From Tabrizicola_A aquatica (lineage in GTDB: Bacteria > Pseudomonadota > Alphaproteobacteria > Rhodobacterales > Rhodobacteraceae), in assembly GCA_965194375.1 (NCBI GenBank), contig OZ239428.1: 64,000 nt of DNA; one strand, 5' to 3'. A model generated the notes under the pieces. The model had not been told where the DNA came from. It made no database searches and saw nothing but the letters and a program-made list of their open reading frames with translations. Numbering within the stretch: the stretch's first letter is position 1; each line of letters opens with the position of its first letter. A program made the position numbers and the translations under genes. This document shows, piece by piece, positions 7,375 through 16,465 of this stretch.

Positions 7375-7932
7375 CTAGAACTTGTCGAGATTCTTAATTC
7401 GCGCCTCCCAAAGCCTATTTGTACCAATGCTAATGTAAAGCCACGTGTCGGTTCCACTGAAGGTTATGCATCGAACAGATCCTGCCCATGTATCATGAAT
7501 GTAATTGTATTCGTACTGCCGATACTGACCATTCACGCCATCCCATTTTTGAGGCTCCTTGTCGAACTTTGGTATCAAAACTTTACTCAGATCATCGGCC
7601 GCTTCTCTGCACGACTTCTCGTCTCCGAACGGATGCCCAGCCTGAACCTCCTCAACCTTCTTTGTCCCACTATCAAATGTAAGGGTATAATACTCAAAAC
7701 CCGGATTTCGTTCGGGTGGGACCACATCAACGTTATAAAACGGATCTAAACCGTAACCGTCCTCTACAACTGTGGTTGGGTCGATATCGTAGGCTTCATA
7801 GTTCTCAGACAATTGAACGCCAAAAAGCCTACTTGGCTCAGCCTCGACTGGTGCTCCAAAAGAGGCAAGAAGAAGGGGCGCCACAAACGTCAAGGCGCCT
7901 GAACACAGAGCGTTTCCTTTAGTCGTTCTCAT
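7375..7932 (-). CDS. Exported hypothetical protein
   Basis: This 185-residue protein starts with a signal peptide (basic MRTTKGN, then a hydrophobic segment ending near APVEA). The mature part is acidic and aromatic, with two cysteines (in DEKSCREA and SVRCITF) that could form a disulphide in the periplasm. GAAGGAAG precedes the ATG. I recognise no family. Confidence 0.6.
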   Translation of the reverse strand: MRTTKGNALCSGALTFVAPLLLASFGAPVEAEPSRLFGVQLSENYEAYDIDPTTVVEDGYGLDPFYNVDVVPPERNPGFEYYTLTFDSGTKKVEEVQAGHPFGDEKSCREAADDLSKVLIPKFDKEPQKWDGVNGQYRQYEYNYIHDTWAGSVRCITFSGTDTWLYISIGTNRLWEARIKNLDKF

Positions 7933-8025
7933 TCTTCTTCCTTCTCACCACCACATGTTTAGGCGGGTTTTCTTCGATCAAAACATGCGATCTGGTGTTA
8001 CTGTCACATGCTTATCTTCAAGTGG

Positions 8026-8469
8026 TTAGGGCTTGAAGTTCGAGGACCAGTTGCCCTCAGACGTCATGATTTCAACAAGTAGGATATTGCAAGAATTTGG
8101 CACATAGACCGACAAAGCCTCACCAAAGACGCCAACAAGCGGCAATCCTTCGGTTGGGTCGGAAGATTGGTCAAGCGGCTCAACTGCCTGACCCGTGATT
8201 GCCTTGCCCAGTGCCTCAACGGCGTCATTCACACTTAATTCAACAGCGCCGTTCATGGTTGTCGCAATCGGGCAGTTTCCTTTGTTCACGACGATGCCGT
8301 GAATTTCAAGTCGGTCCGCCATCACGATGAAGTCTAACCGCTTCACCTCGACCAGATCATCATAGGACCACTTGACAGCATACGGCGCTGTTTGGGCATG
8401 CGCGGAACTCCAAGTCAGACCAATGGTTATGATCGCGATAATCGCAAGTATATGCTGGGCAACCCACAT
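8026..8469 (-). CDS. Exported hypothetical protein
   Basis: The ATG at 8469 is chosen because GGAGGT lies five bases upstream; in-frame ATGs further up (8487, 8616) lack such a site. The 147-residue product has a signal peptide (MWVAQHILAIIAIITIGLTW, ending AHAQ). The mature domain has two cysteines, in GNCPIA and NSCNIL. It is divergent from the second H-NS-like gene. Function unknown. Confidence 0.6.
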   Translation of the reverse strand: MWVAQHILAIIAIITIGLTWSSAHAQTAPYAVKWSYDDLVEVKRLDFIVMADRLEIHGIVVNKGNCPIATTMNGAVELSVNDAVEALGKAITGQAVEPLDQSSDPTEGLPLVGVFGEALSVYVPNSCNILLVEIMTSEGNWSSNFKP

Positions 8470-8638
8470 GTGACCTCCATAAGTCATCTGGGAACGTTTT
8501 TTGAGACTTAGCAGCAGATGAGCAGATGCAGAACTGCTACTTGATAAAATGCATTCGTCCTTATGAACTGATGTATTGCAGACGCAATTAATTGGCCCTA
8601 TCAGAACCACATGCAATTATAACAGGTTTGCGCCCAAC

Positions 8639-8950
8639 ATGGATATGAACACACTGACCCTCTCGGAGCTGAAGAAACTTCACACAGAGGTGACCAAGGC
8701 GATCGATAACTACGAAGATCGCAAAAAGAAAGCTGCCCGTTCCGAGCTTGAAGCCAAAGCCAAAGAAATGGGTTTCTCACTGGCAGAGCTGGTTGGCGAT
8801 GCGTCTAAAGAGACCAAGCGTCGTCCCGTTGCGGCAAAATACTGTAACCCCAAGGACAGCAGCCTTACTTGGACTGGTCGTGGACGTAAGCCCAAATGGG
8901 TGGCAGAAGCCCTTTCTGCTGGAAAAACCTTGAGCGACCTGGCAATCTGA
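8639..8950 (+). CDS. H-NS-like nucleoid protein (HvrA family), copy 2
   Basis: This 103-residue paralog of the protein at 4395-4706 is alike in almost every position: coiled coil, AKAKEMGFSLAEL, and TWTGRGRKPKWV at the C-terminus. The start at 8639 gives the same length as the paralog; a longer frame from 8576 is not supported. Upstream, GATGTATTGCA and GCAATTATA..AGGTTTGC stand at nearly the same distances as for copy 1. It probably silences nearby A+T-rich genes and may form mixed oligomers with copy 1. Confidence 0.88.
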   Translation: MDMNTLTLSELKKLHTEVTKAIDNYEDRKKKAARSELEAKAKEMGFSLAELVGDASKETKRRPVAAKYCNPKDSSLTWTGRGRKPKWVAEALSAGKTLSDLAI

Positions 8951-8956
8951 CCCTAC

Positions 8957-8992
8957 AGCGGGCCTTGAGTTGAAAGGCCCGCTCACTTTTTC
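8957..8992 (+). terminator. Rho-independent terminator of H-NS copy 2
   Basis: AGCGGGCCTT and AAGGCCCGCT form a 10-bp stem around a 7-nt loop and are followed closely by CACTTTTTCT. Confidence 0.8.
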
Positions 8993-9635
8993 TGCTCGTG
9001 GCGGTGCGCCATGTGTTTCGGCAGCGGCCGTGGCTGATTTTAAAAGCCGATTTTGCAGACGATCGCAGCAGCCTGCTGGATAAGACAGCCGTTTCGCAAC
9101 TGTGCTGCGCTTTTGATGTTCCGTTCCAAATGGCATTATAACCCTGAATTAGATCTTTACTGCATTACCCGCCACACTGTCTCTTCGCAATTCAGGATAC
9201 TGCAAAACCCAGTTGAGCCACCTGGACACGATACCAGACGCCGTGGATCTACACTGCTTTGCAGCCAAAGAATTGATGTGCCCACCTTGCCTCCGGCTGG
9301 CAACACTTGATCCAATTGGTCACACCAACAACCGCTTTTTTCGCGTTGGCGGCCCGCATCCATGCGCAGACCACCATTCAACATGTCAATGCGACAGTGC
9401 ACAGCGCGTCCAAAGCAAGATAACAGTTAGGGCAAAATCTCGAACTGCCTTTGGGCCGACACATGTGCTTGGCCGTGAAGAGAACGTCTGCACCACGCTC
9501 CCCCATGGTCCCTCAATCACCGCTTATGCCCGGTCAGCATTGCCGCTATACATCCGCAGAATGCGGCGTCTACTGTGACGTCGGGCATCCGCAAGACGGC
9601 ATGTTCCGTGACCATCAAAAGCAAAGGTTGAGGCC
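8993..9635. other. Gene-free junction between island and core
   Basis: No intact gene is supported. A forward frame ending in a TAA near 9140 (...LLDKTAVSQLCCAFDVPFQM and two more residues) may be the tail of a decayed regulator or peptidase, but it is too short to name. The rest looks like degraded DNA. Confidence 0.45.
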
Positions 9636-10049
9636 ATGAAGCTAGAATTCCACCACATCAACTATGTCTCAGAGAACGTCGATCGGCTGCATGACTTTTA
9701 CACCAAGATTCTTGGCTTGGGCGATATTCCCACCTCGTCTTTCCCAAGACCTGATGCGACAGCCACCAGCGGGTATGCTGGAAAAATCAAGTTCGCCACG
9801 GACGGTCGTATGCAAATGCACCTTGCGACCAAGGATCTGACCGTCGCTTTTAAGAACAATGAAGTGATCAACCCTGTGGAGCGCGGCCATATCGCCTTTC
9901 GGACAGACGACATCGCAGCGTTTAAGGCCCTCCTTGATCAGCACGGCATCCAATACTCAGATTATGGGACGGCCTTCGCGAAAGAATGGCATCAGGTCTT
10001 TTTTCATGACCCAGAAGGCAATGTCATCGAGGTGCATCAAGCGGTGTGA
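9636..10049 (+). CDS. VOC-family (glyoxalase/bleomycin-resistance fold) protein
   Basis: This 137-residue single VOC-fold protein has the typical beta-alpha-beta start (FHHINYVSENVDRLHDFYTK), a repeat half beginning HIAFRTDDIAAF, and the closing DPEGNVIEVHQ. Metal ligands probably include His7, His91 and the Glu in VIEVHQ. Family members are lyases, dioxygenases or antibiotic-binding proteins; the substrate cannot be told. GAGG precedes the ATG. It converges with tdh. Confidence 0.85.
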   Translation: MKLEFHHINYVSENVDRLHDFYTKILGLGDIPTSSFPRPDATATSGYAGKIKFATDGRMQMHLATKDLTVAFKNNEVINPVERGHIAFRTDDIAAFKALLDQHGIQYSDYGTAFAKEWHQVFFHDPEGNVIEVHQAV

Positions 10050-10106
10050 CGCCGCCCCGCTTCAGACCGCAAACAAAGCGGTAAGAGCCAAAGCCGGCCC
10101 CACGCG

Positions 10107-11132
10107 TCACGCCCAATCCAAAACCACCTTGCCCGACAGACCCGAACGCATCGTCTCGAACCCTTCTGCGAAGGCCTCGGCCTTGAAGCGATGCGTGATG
10201 ACACGGCGCACATCCAGACCGTTTTCCAGCATGGCGATCATCTTGTACCAGGTTTCAAAAATCTCGCGGCCATAAACGCCCTTGATGGTGATGGCCTTAA
10301 AAACGATGCGGCTCCAATCCACGGGCGATTTGCCCGGCGGGATGCCTAGCATCGCAATGCGCCCCCCCATCACCAAATTGTCCACCATCTGATCCAGCGC
10401 CTGCTGATTGCCGCTCATCTCCATGCCAACGTCAAATCCTTGGGCGATCTTCAAAGACGGAAACACCGACCGCAAATCGGTCGTGGCCACATTCACCGGC
10501 ACCACATCGGCCACGGTTGACGCCAGATCCAGCCGCGCCTGATTGACGTCCGTAATGACCACATGCCGCGCACCCACGTGGCGGGCCACGGCGGCGGCCA
10601 TGATGCCAATAGGGCCTGCACCCGTTATCAGTACATCCTCGCCGACAAGATCAAAACTCAGGGCCGTGTGCACAGCATTGCCCAAAGGATCCAGGATCGC
10701 GCCGATCTCATCGTCAATCGAATCTGGCAAGGGCACCACGTTGAACGCCGGAAGACGCAGATATTCGGCAAAAGCACCGGACTCATTCACCCCAATGCCG
10801 CGCGTCGCTGGGTCCAGATGGAACTTGCCCGCGCGCGACTGACGGCTCAGCTTGCCAATCAAATGCCCCTCGCCCGAACAGCGCTGACCAATCTCCAACC
10901 CTTCAACCAAAGCCCCCTTGGCCACGATCTCGCCTGCAAACTCATGGCCCGTGACGAGCCCCACCGGCACGGTGCGCGCGGCCCAGTCATCCCAGTTCCA
11001 GATGTGGATGTCTGTGCCGCAAATCCCGGTTTTCTTGACCTTGATCAGCACATCCTCCGGGCCAATCTCAGGCACCGGGCGCTCCACCTGCCACAGCCCG
11101 ATTTCTGGGCGCGTCTTCGCCAAAGCCTTCAT
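10107..11132 (-). CDS. tdh: L-threonine 3-dehydrogenase
   Basis: This 341-residue zinc alcohol-dehydrogenase-fold enzyme oxidises L-threonine to 2-amino-3-ketobutyrate with NAD+. Catalytic zinc ligands are visible as Cys38 (ICGTDIH) and His63-Glu64 (GHEF); the nucleotide-binding glycines lie in GAGPIGIMAAA. The four cysteines that hold the structural zinc in the E. coli enzyme (93, 96, 99, 107) are here Gly, Ser, Ser and Asp (LIGKLSRQSRAGKFHLD). The ATG at 11132 shares a base with the kbl stop, so the two are translationally coupled; a GTG one codon upstream is also possible. Confidence 0.93.
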   Translation of the reverse strand: MKALAKTRPEIGLWQVERPVPEIGPEDVLIKVKKTGICGTDIHIWNWDDWAARTVPVGLVTGHEFAGEIVAKGALVEGLEIGQRCSGEGHLIGKLSRQSRAGKFHLDPATRGIGVNESGAFAEYLRLPAFNVVPLPDSIDDEIGAILDPLGNAVHTALSFDLVGEDVLITGAGPIGIMAAAVARHVGARHVVITDVNQARLDLASTVADVVPVNVATTDLRSVFPSLKIAQGFDVGMEMSGNQQALDQMVDNLVMGGRIAMLGIPPGKSPVDWSRIVFKAITIKGVYGREIFETWYKMIAMLENGLDVRRVITHRFKAEAFAEGFETMRSGLSGKVVLDWA

Positions 11133-12319
11133 CACAGCACCCCCGTTTCACGACCCGCCGCAGCAAAGGCCTCAAGCGCAAAATCCAAATCGGCTAAGGT
11201 CAGCTTGGCATTCATCTGCGTGCGAATCCGCGCCCGCCCATGCGGCACCACAGGGTAGAAGAAGGCCGAAACCATCACGCCGCGCGCATCCAAAGCCCGG
11301 GCAAAGGCCTGCGCCTTCGGCGCCTCCCCCACCATCACCGGAATGATCGGATGCTGACCAGGCAAAAGATCAAACCCTGCCGCCGCCAAGCCCGCCCGCC
11401 AATGCGCGGCATTGCGGAAAAGATCCGCCCGCAGATCGTCGGCCCCCTCCACAATCTCCAAAGCCGCCAGCGCCGCCCCCACCACCGCCGGGGGCAAGGC
11501 ATTGGAAAAGAGATAAGGCCGCGCTCGCTGCCGCAGAAGGTCAATCACCGGCTGCGGACCCGCGATATAGCCGCCCAAAGCCCCGCCCAAGGCCTTGCCC
11601 AGCGTGCCGGTCAGGATGTCGACACTCACCCCGGCATGGGTCGGCGTGCCACGTCCGCCCGGCCCCATGAACCCCGTGGCATGGCAATCATCCACCATGG
11701 TCAAACAGTCATAGGCATCAGCAATCCGGCGGATTTCGCGCAGATCGGCCAGATAGCCGTCCATCGAAAACACACCATCCGTGGCAATCATCACAAACCG
11801 CGCGCCACCTGCCCGCGCCGCCTGCACTTGGGCCTCCAGATCAGCCATATCGCCGTTCTGAAACCGGAACCGCCGCGCCTTGCACAGCCGGATGCCGTCG
11901 ATGATCGAGGCATGGTTCAGGCTGTCCGAGACAATCGCATCTTCCTCACCCAACAAAGGCTCAAACAACCCGCCATTGGCGTCAAAACAGGCGGCAAACA
12001 GAATGGCGTCCTCCATCCCGAAAAACCGCGCCAAGCGCGCCTCTAGGGCCCGGTGCAGATCTTGCGTGCCGCAAATGAACCGGACCGAGGCCATGCCATA
12101 CCCATGGCTCGCCATCGCCGCCTCCGCCGCCGCCACAAGCCGCGGATCATCGGCCAACCCCAGATAATTGTTGGCACAGAGGTTCAACATCCGCCGCCCA
12201 CCAATCGTAACATGGGCCCCCTGAGCGCCCTCGATCAGCCGCTCACGCTTCATCAACCCATCGGCCTCAATCTGGGCCAAGGTTGCACTCAAATGGTTCA
12301 AAAATCTGGAATCTGTCAT
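11132..12319 (-). CDS. kbl: 2-amino-3-ketobutyrate CoA ligase (glycine C-acetyltransferase)
   Basis: This 395-residue PLP enzyme is of the alpha-oxoamine synthase family. It splits 2-amino-3-ketobutyrate with CoA into glycine and acetyl-CoA, finishing the threonine pathway begun by Tdh. Landmarks are SDSLNHASIIDG (132-143), the aspartate of VDDCHATG, and the PLP lysine Lys242 in GTLGKALGG. The ATG at 12319 is chosen over an upstream frame because GGAGG lies eight bases before it and the protein then has normal length. It is first in the kbl-tdh operon. Confidence 0.94.
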   Translation of the reverse strand: MTDSRFLNHLSATLAQIEADGLMKRERLIEGAQGAHVTIGGRRMLNLCANNYLGLADDPRLVAAAEAAMASHGYGMASVRFICGTQDLHRALEARLARFFGMEDAILFAACFDANGGLFEPLLGEEDAIVSDSLNHASIIDGIRLCKARRFRFQNGDMADLEAQVQAARAGGARFVMIATDGVFSMDGYLADLREIRRIADAYDCLTMVDDCHATGFMGPGGRGTPTHAGVSVDILTGTLGKALGGALGGYIAGPQPVIDLLRQRARPYLFSNALPPAVVGAALAALEIVEGADDLRADLFRNAAHWRAGLAAAGFDLLPGQHPIIPVMVGEAPKAQAFARALDARGVMVSAFFYPVVPHGRARIRTQMNAKLTLADLDFALEAFAAAGRETGVL

Positions 12320-12338
12320 GGCGGAAATCCTCCAACTT

Positions 12339-12404
12339 AACGGATAATTCATTTGATCGGCGCGAATGTCAAGATAACGGAATAAATCCATCAAAACGGA
12401 ATAC
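12339..12404. promoter_or_regulatory. AACGGAWWA repeats upstream of kbl
   Basis: Three copies of an AACGGATAA / AACGGAATAA / AACGGAATA motif lie in the same orientation between kbl and the cupin-type regulator. They occupy the place where an operator would act on the kbl-tdh promoter. The neighbouring HTH-cupin protein is the obvious candidate to bind them. Confidence 0.45.
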
Positions 12405-12463
12405 GCCTTCAATGCGGCCCAGATATCCTCGGGGGGTCCGGGGGGCGAAGCGCCCCCGGGGCG
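12405..12463. repeat. Extragenic palindrome, ATATCC family
   Basis: The stretch starts GCCTTCAATGCGGCCCAGAT, continues ATCCTCGGGGGGTCCGGGGG, and ends in a G/C hairpin around CGAAGCG. The first part recurs nearly unchanged at 29208 and 37630. It may also act as terminator for the regulator gene. Confidence 0.75.
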
Positions 12464-13024
12464 TCAACTGTCCTGAACGATCAAAATGGCGCGCGACGGC
12501 CCGCCCTCAGCCCGAATGGCATGGGGTCGGTCAGCCGGATAGCGCGCCGTGTCACCGGGGCCCAAAAGGCTTTCCTCGTCCCCCGACACCACCCGCAGCG
12601 CGCCCTCGACCACGGTCAGGTGCTCGCGGCATCCGGGGCTGTGCGGCTCGCTTTCCAGCGCCCCCCCGGCCCCAAAGCTCAGATCATAAACCTCATGTTC
12701 ACCCACCGCCTCGGCGGGCGACAGGATGCGGATCGACACCGCTATGCCGCGACCCAAGATAACTGGCGCTGCCGCTGCACGGATCACCACGATCCCCGGC
12801 TCGGGCTTGCCTTCCAAGAGACCTGCAAAATCCACCTGCAAGGCTTGGGTCAGGTTCCACAAAGTCGCCACCGTGGGCGAGGATTCGCCGCGCTCGATCT
12901 GGCTGACCATGCTGCGCGACACGCCCGAGAGCTTGGCCACCGCATCAAGCGACAGCCCACGCGCCTTGCGCGCCTCGCGCAAGGACGCCGCCAGCCGGTC
13001 ATGGATATCGGAACGCGGATTCAT
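12464..13024 (-). CDS. XRE-family regulator with C-terminal cupin domain
   Basis: The 186-residue product has a lambda-repressor-type helix-turn-helix (about residues 10-64, LSLDAVAKLSGVSRSMVSQI) and a small-molecule-binding cupin beta-barrel (about 110-180, with EPHSPGCREHLTVVEG). Such proteins repress or activate nearby amino-acid catabolic genes. It lies directly upstream of kbl-tdh on the same strand, so control of threonine breakdown is the likely job. The ATG at 13024 is preferred, as an upstream extension is low-complexity Arg/Pro-rich. Confidence 0.85.
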   Translation of the reverse strand: MNPRSDIHDRLAASLREARKARGLSLDAVAKLSGVSRSMVSQIERGESSPTVATLWNLTQALQVDFAGLLEGKPEPGIVVIRAAAAPVILGRGIAVSIRILSPAEAVGEHEVYDLSFGAGGALESEPHSPGCREHLTVVEGALRVVSGDEESLLGPGDTARYPADRPHAIRAEGGPSRAILIVQDS

Positions 13025-13136
13025 GGCAGCACCCTGCCCAAGCTCGGGGCGGCTCGTCAACCGCAACTTCGCCCTCGTCGTCGACTTCGTCGCTCCTCGG
13101 CCACGCCGACGAGACGCCGCAGGCGCACGAGGAGGC

Positions 13137-14531
13137 TCAGGTGCCACAAAATGTTACATAATCGCCAAAGCCCTCGGGCGCGGGCAAGGCAAAGGCCTCA
13201 CGTCCCATGGCAGGCTCAAACGGACGGCGGATCTCGGCCACAAGGGCATGAAACGGCGCCATGTCGCCCGATGTGGCGGCCTGCAAGGCCGCCTCGACCA
13301 AATGATTGCGCGGAATGATCGCCGGGTTCACGGCCCGCATCGCGCCAAGGTCAGGACCCATCGCCTGCCAGCGCTCCAACCAGCCCGCCAACCCCTCTGC
13401 CATGCCGCGCACCCCGTCGGACCCCGTCTCAGACAGGCGGCGGAAGAACAGTGTCCAGTCCAGCCCCGGCATCAATCCCAGCAAATCGCCCACGAGCCCC
13501 GCATCAGGTGCCGCAAGCCCGAGCTTCGCCGCCATCACCGCCTGAAACTCGGCCTCATAAATCTCGGCAATCGCGCCCAGCCGCTCATTGGCCAAAGCCA
13601 CCGCGCGGGCCTCATCAGGATCAAAGAAGGGCAGCAGCGTTTCGGCCAGTCGCGCCAGATTCCACCCCAGAATCAGCGGCTGGTTGGCATAGGCATAGCG
13701 CCCCTGCCGGTCGATGCTGGAAAACACCGTGCCCGGCGCATAGGCTTCCATAAAGGCGCAGGGGCCATAGTCGATGGTCTCCCCCGACAGCGCCATATTG
13801 TCGGTGTTCATCACCCCATGCACAAAACCCACGCCCATCCACTGCGCAATCAACCGCGCCTGCGCCCGCGTCACGGCATCAAACAAGCCCAGCGCGTCAC
13901 CGGGGGCAAGATGCGGGTAGTGGCGGGCAATGGTGTAATCCAACAGGGCGCGCAGCTTGTCCGTCTCACCCCGCGCGGAAAAGAACTGAAAACTTCCCAC
14001 CCGAATATGGCTCGCCGCCACCCGCGCGACGACGGCACCGGGCAATGGACCAGCCTCACGCCACACCGTCTCACCCGTCGCCACCACGGCCAGCGCGCGA
14101 GTCGTGGGAATGCCCATCGCCGCCATCGCCTCAGAAATCACATACTCCCGCAACATCGGGCCAATGGCCGCCTTGCCATCGCCGCCGCGCGAAAACGGCG
14201 TGCGGCCTGATCCTTTCAACTGGATATCCCAGCGCCGCCCTTGCCCATCCAGGAATTCGCCCAAAAGATGCGCCCGCCCATCGCCCAACTGGGGTGAAAA
14301 CCCCCCAAACTGATGGCCCGCATAGGCCAGTGCAACAGGCTCTGCCCCCGGCGGCAGGGCCGCACCAGAAAACCACTGCGCCGCGTGGGCCTTAATCCCC
14401 GGGTCCAACCCCAGATCGGCGGCAAGGCTGTCATTCCACGCCACCAGCACCGGCGCGGGGGCCGCATCAGGCGCCAGCCGCAGGAAACTGCCCGGCAAGT
14501 CCCGCACCCAGCTGTTGTCAAACCCGATCAT
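13137..14531 (-). CDS. selO: SelO/YdiU-type protein adenylyltransferase
   Basis: The approximately 464-residue pseudokinase belongs to the SelO family, which transfers AMP from ATP to protein hydroxyl groups and is linked to the oxidative stress response. Typical blocks are AYAGHQFGGFSPQLGDGRA, the lysine of QLKGSGRTPFSRGGDGKAA, and HGVMNTDNMALSGETIDYGP with the metal-binding Asn and Asp. The tail ends TFCGT, with a cysteine where some eukaryotic forms carry selenocysteine. The start at 14531 (MIGFDNSW) matches the family; longer starts exist up to 14609. Confidence 0.92.
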   Translation of the reverse strand: MIGFDNSWVRDLPGSFLRLAPDAAPAPVLVAWNDSLAADLGLDPGIKAHAAQWFSGAALPPGAEPVALAYAGHQFGGFSPQLGDGRAHLLGEFLDGQGRRWDIQLKGSGRTPFSRGGDGKAAIGPMLREYVISEAMAAMGIPTTRALAVVATGETVWREAGPLPGAVVARVAASHIRVGSFQFFSARGETDKLRALLDYTIARHYPHLAPGDALGLFDAVTRAQARLIAQWMGVGFVHGVMNTDNMALSGETIDYGPCAFMEAYAPGTVFSSIDRQGRYAYANQPLILGWNLARLAETLLPFFDPDEARAVALANERLGAIAEIYEAEFQAVMAAKLGLAAPDAGLVGDLLGLMPGLDWTLFFRRLSETGSDGVRGMAEGLAGWLERWQAMGPDLGAMRAVNPAIIPRNHLVEAALQAATSGDMAPFHALVAEIRRPFEPAMGREAFALPAPEGFGDYVTFCGT

Positions 14532-15269
14532 CGCCGCCGCCCCCGTTTGCACCTGTGCCAGATATGCCCCGCTGAGGGCACGATGCAAGACCATGGCACA
14601 AGACAGCACTGCTGGGGCTGCGCCAGAGTTACGCCCATTGAGGGTTTGACCCGGGGTTATTCAGGTCTCAGAGTATTGAAAACTGGCCGGGGCGACAAAA
14701 TTCCCGGCCTCCAGCCGACAACGCAAAAAGCCAAACCCATCAATTTTCGTCCATCAAGACCACGAAATAATAAATAAAATCAGAAATTTATGTGAAGAAG
14801 CTTCGCGACGACAAGTCACCTTCAAGCCCTCACCCTCCCGTTGGATGGGTTAAACACCACAACACCAGATATCGACAGGAACATGAGGACCCACACAGGG
14901 AAAGCGACGTCGATGAACCTTAGGTTTTCATCCCCCGTTTCGACAATAGTGGCAGCGGCTCGGCGGAAACGGTCTTCTCAGTCGGCGCTTGGCTGTCCGA
15001 CCGATTTTGCTGAGTGCCCGTGCTAGACGGATCGGGCTCCTCGATCAGCGCTAAAGGTTGCCAACATGCGGACAAGATTTTCATGATCATCTCGGCAGAA
15101 ACCGCGAAAACTGACACGGCAAAAGGGATGCGTGCCTTGGCTCCAATGGTTCTGAAAGTGGCCCATCATCAGGTGGTGTTTCTTTGGGTTCATGGACAGG
15201 CGGAGATGACCGAAGATGAAGCCGGGGTGCCATAAGCCGCCCCACCTCCCGTCACGAAGGAAGACGCAA
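14532..15269. other. Gene-free stretch
   Basis: I see no supported gene. Short frames on both strands lack ribosome binding sites and family resemblance. Parts (14740-14800) are A+T-rich. It adjoins other decayed sequence left of the tRNA-Pro gene. Confidence 0.45.
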
Positions 15270-15716
15270 ATGCCCATCGCAATCGCAATCGACACTGGCG
15301 GAATCATCCCGGTAATCTTTCAATGTGACAGCGCCGCCGACCTCTTGGCAAAGCTGCGCGAGATGGTCTTTGCGCCCGACCTGCAGGATGTTGATGCCGC
15401 TCGGGCTTGGTTGGCCAGCCTGCCCGGACCCTTTGGTTGGTATGAGACCGCCGGCGAGGCGCAGGCCGTGTTGGCTCGCATGCAACACGGGGCCGACATG
15501 ACCCCCACCCAGATCGCAGAGGCGCGTGCGCGCCTTGGCCTATCGCGCGCCAGCTTTGCAACTGCCATTGGCATCGGGGGCAACGCCAACACCCGCCACA
15601 AGCGTATCTTTGAGATCGAGATCGGCAAGGTCCAGCTTAACCCATCTGCGACCCGAGCACTGCGGGCTTTATTGGTGGCTCATGACATGCGCGACAAAAA
15701 GGATCCCCAGTCCTGA
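15270..15716 (+). CDS. Helix-turn-helix protein of unknown target
   Basis: The ATG at 15270 follows GAAGGAAG. The 148-residue protein has an N-terminal domain of unknown kind and a C-terminal helix-turn-helix (about 86-140, TPTQIAEARARLGLSRASFA) of the sort found in phage-like and toxin-antitoxin regulators. It stands alone in a gene-poor region. No partner toxin is visible next to it. Confidence 0.65.
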   Translation: MPIAIAIDTGGIIPVIFQCDSAADLLAKLREMVFAPDLQDVDAARAWLASLPGPFGWYETAGEAQAVLARMQHGADMTPTQIAEARARLGLSRASFATAIGIGGNANTRHKRIFEIEIGKVQLNPSATRALRALLVAHDMRDKKDPQS

Positions 15717-16465
15717 CAAAAGCCCTCTGAGCGAACCGTGGGGCGTGCAGTAAAGGGTCGATGATGGAGCTTGAATTCGCGATCGAGCCGCAAGAGTGGA
15801 CTCTACTCTTCCCACCGGCGGCCCGCATCAAACGCGCGCCGATGGATAAGTCTTAGCAAGACCAGCTACACCTGGGCAGATAGGCCGAACGGTCACCAGA
15901 AATGTTGGACACAGCCACCGCGCACACGGCACATGCAAAGAGCGCACCTTGACGAGACGACAGACCTGCCAACCAGACATTGCGCGAAAACGGGTTGGGG
16001 CGAGAGGGTTCGCCCTCCCCACCTAAGGCTCCCAGAACCGGGCTGACCAAATGAAATACCTAAGGCCGACATGAAAGCCTTGGCATACAATATATATTTC
16101 AATGCCTTACTTGCAGTTCGCAAACCAAGAATGCCTCCGGGTTCCCCGAAGGGCATTGCATTACCAGTACTGGCGGCACCATCCATGTTCCAGCCAGCAG
16201 GGCCACCTTCCAACGACGAAGCCCGAGAGCGTCTCGCGCCCTGCGGATCGCAGAGACCTTAGCAGCGCAACCTTACGCGCCCACGCTCACTTAATCGCTG
16301 TCGTTTCCTACGTCACTAAGCAAGCGGCGTATCTTCTCCATCGCCGCCGCGCTCTCCGCCAGATGAGATGCGAAGACGGCGTCCGACAACCGGTCGCCGC
16401 GAGAAGCGACGTGGCGAACCTGCCAAACAGACAGAAAACCGCGGGCCATGGTTTTTGATAAATGA
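15717..16465. other. Gene-poor stretch left of tRNA-Pro
   Basis: There is no full gene. A 32-codon forward frame at 15761-15856 (MMELEFAIEPQEWTLLFPPA...) has a coding look and may be a remnant of a longer gene. A tRNA-Pro-like fragment lies at 15993-16042. The stretch looks like the remains of DNA once inserted at the tRNA gene. Confidence 0.45.
15993..16042 (-). pseudogene. Decayed tRNA-Pro-like 3' fragment
   Basis: Aligned without gaps to the 3' half of the tRNA-Pro at 16466-16542, about 37 of 50 positions agree, including GGGGCGAGAGG at the acceptor/T-arm end and AACCG at the anticodon stem. The anticodon TGG is still readable. The T arm no longer pairs correctly, so it cannot function. 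Confidence 0.6.

Noticed and set aside
12726..14210. 494-codon open frame on the forward strand
   Set aside because: It runs opposite the regulator and selO genes and is Arg/His-rich without any recognisable domain.
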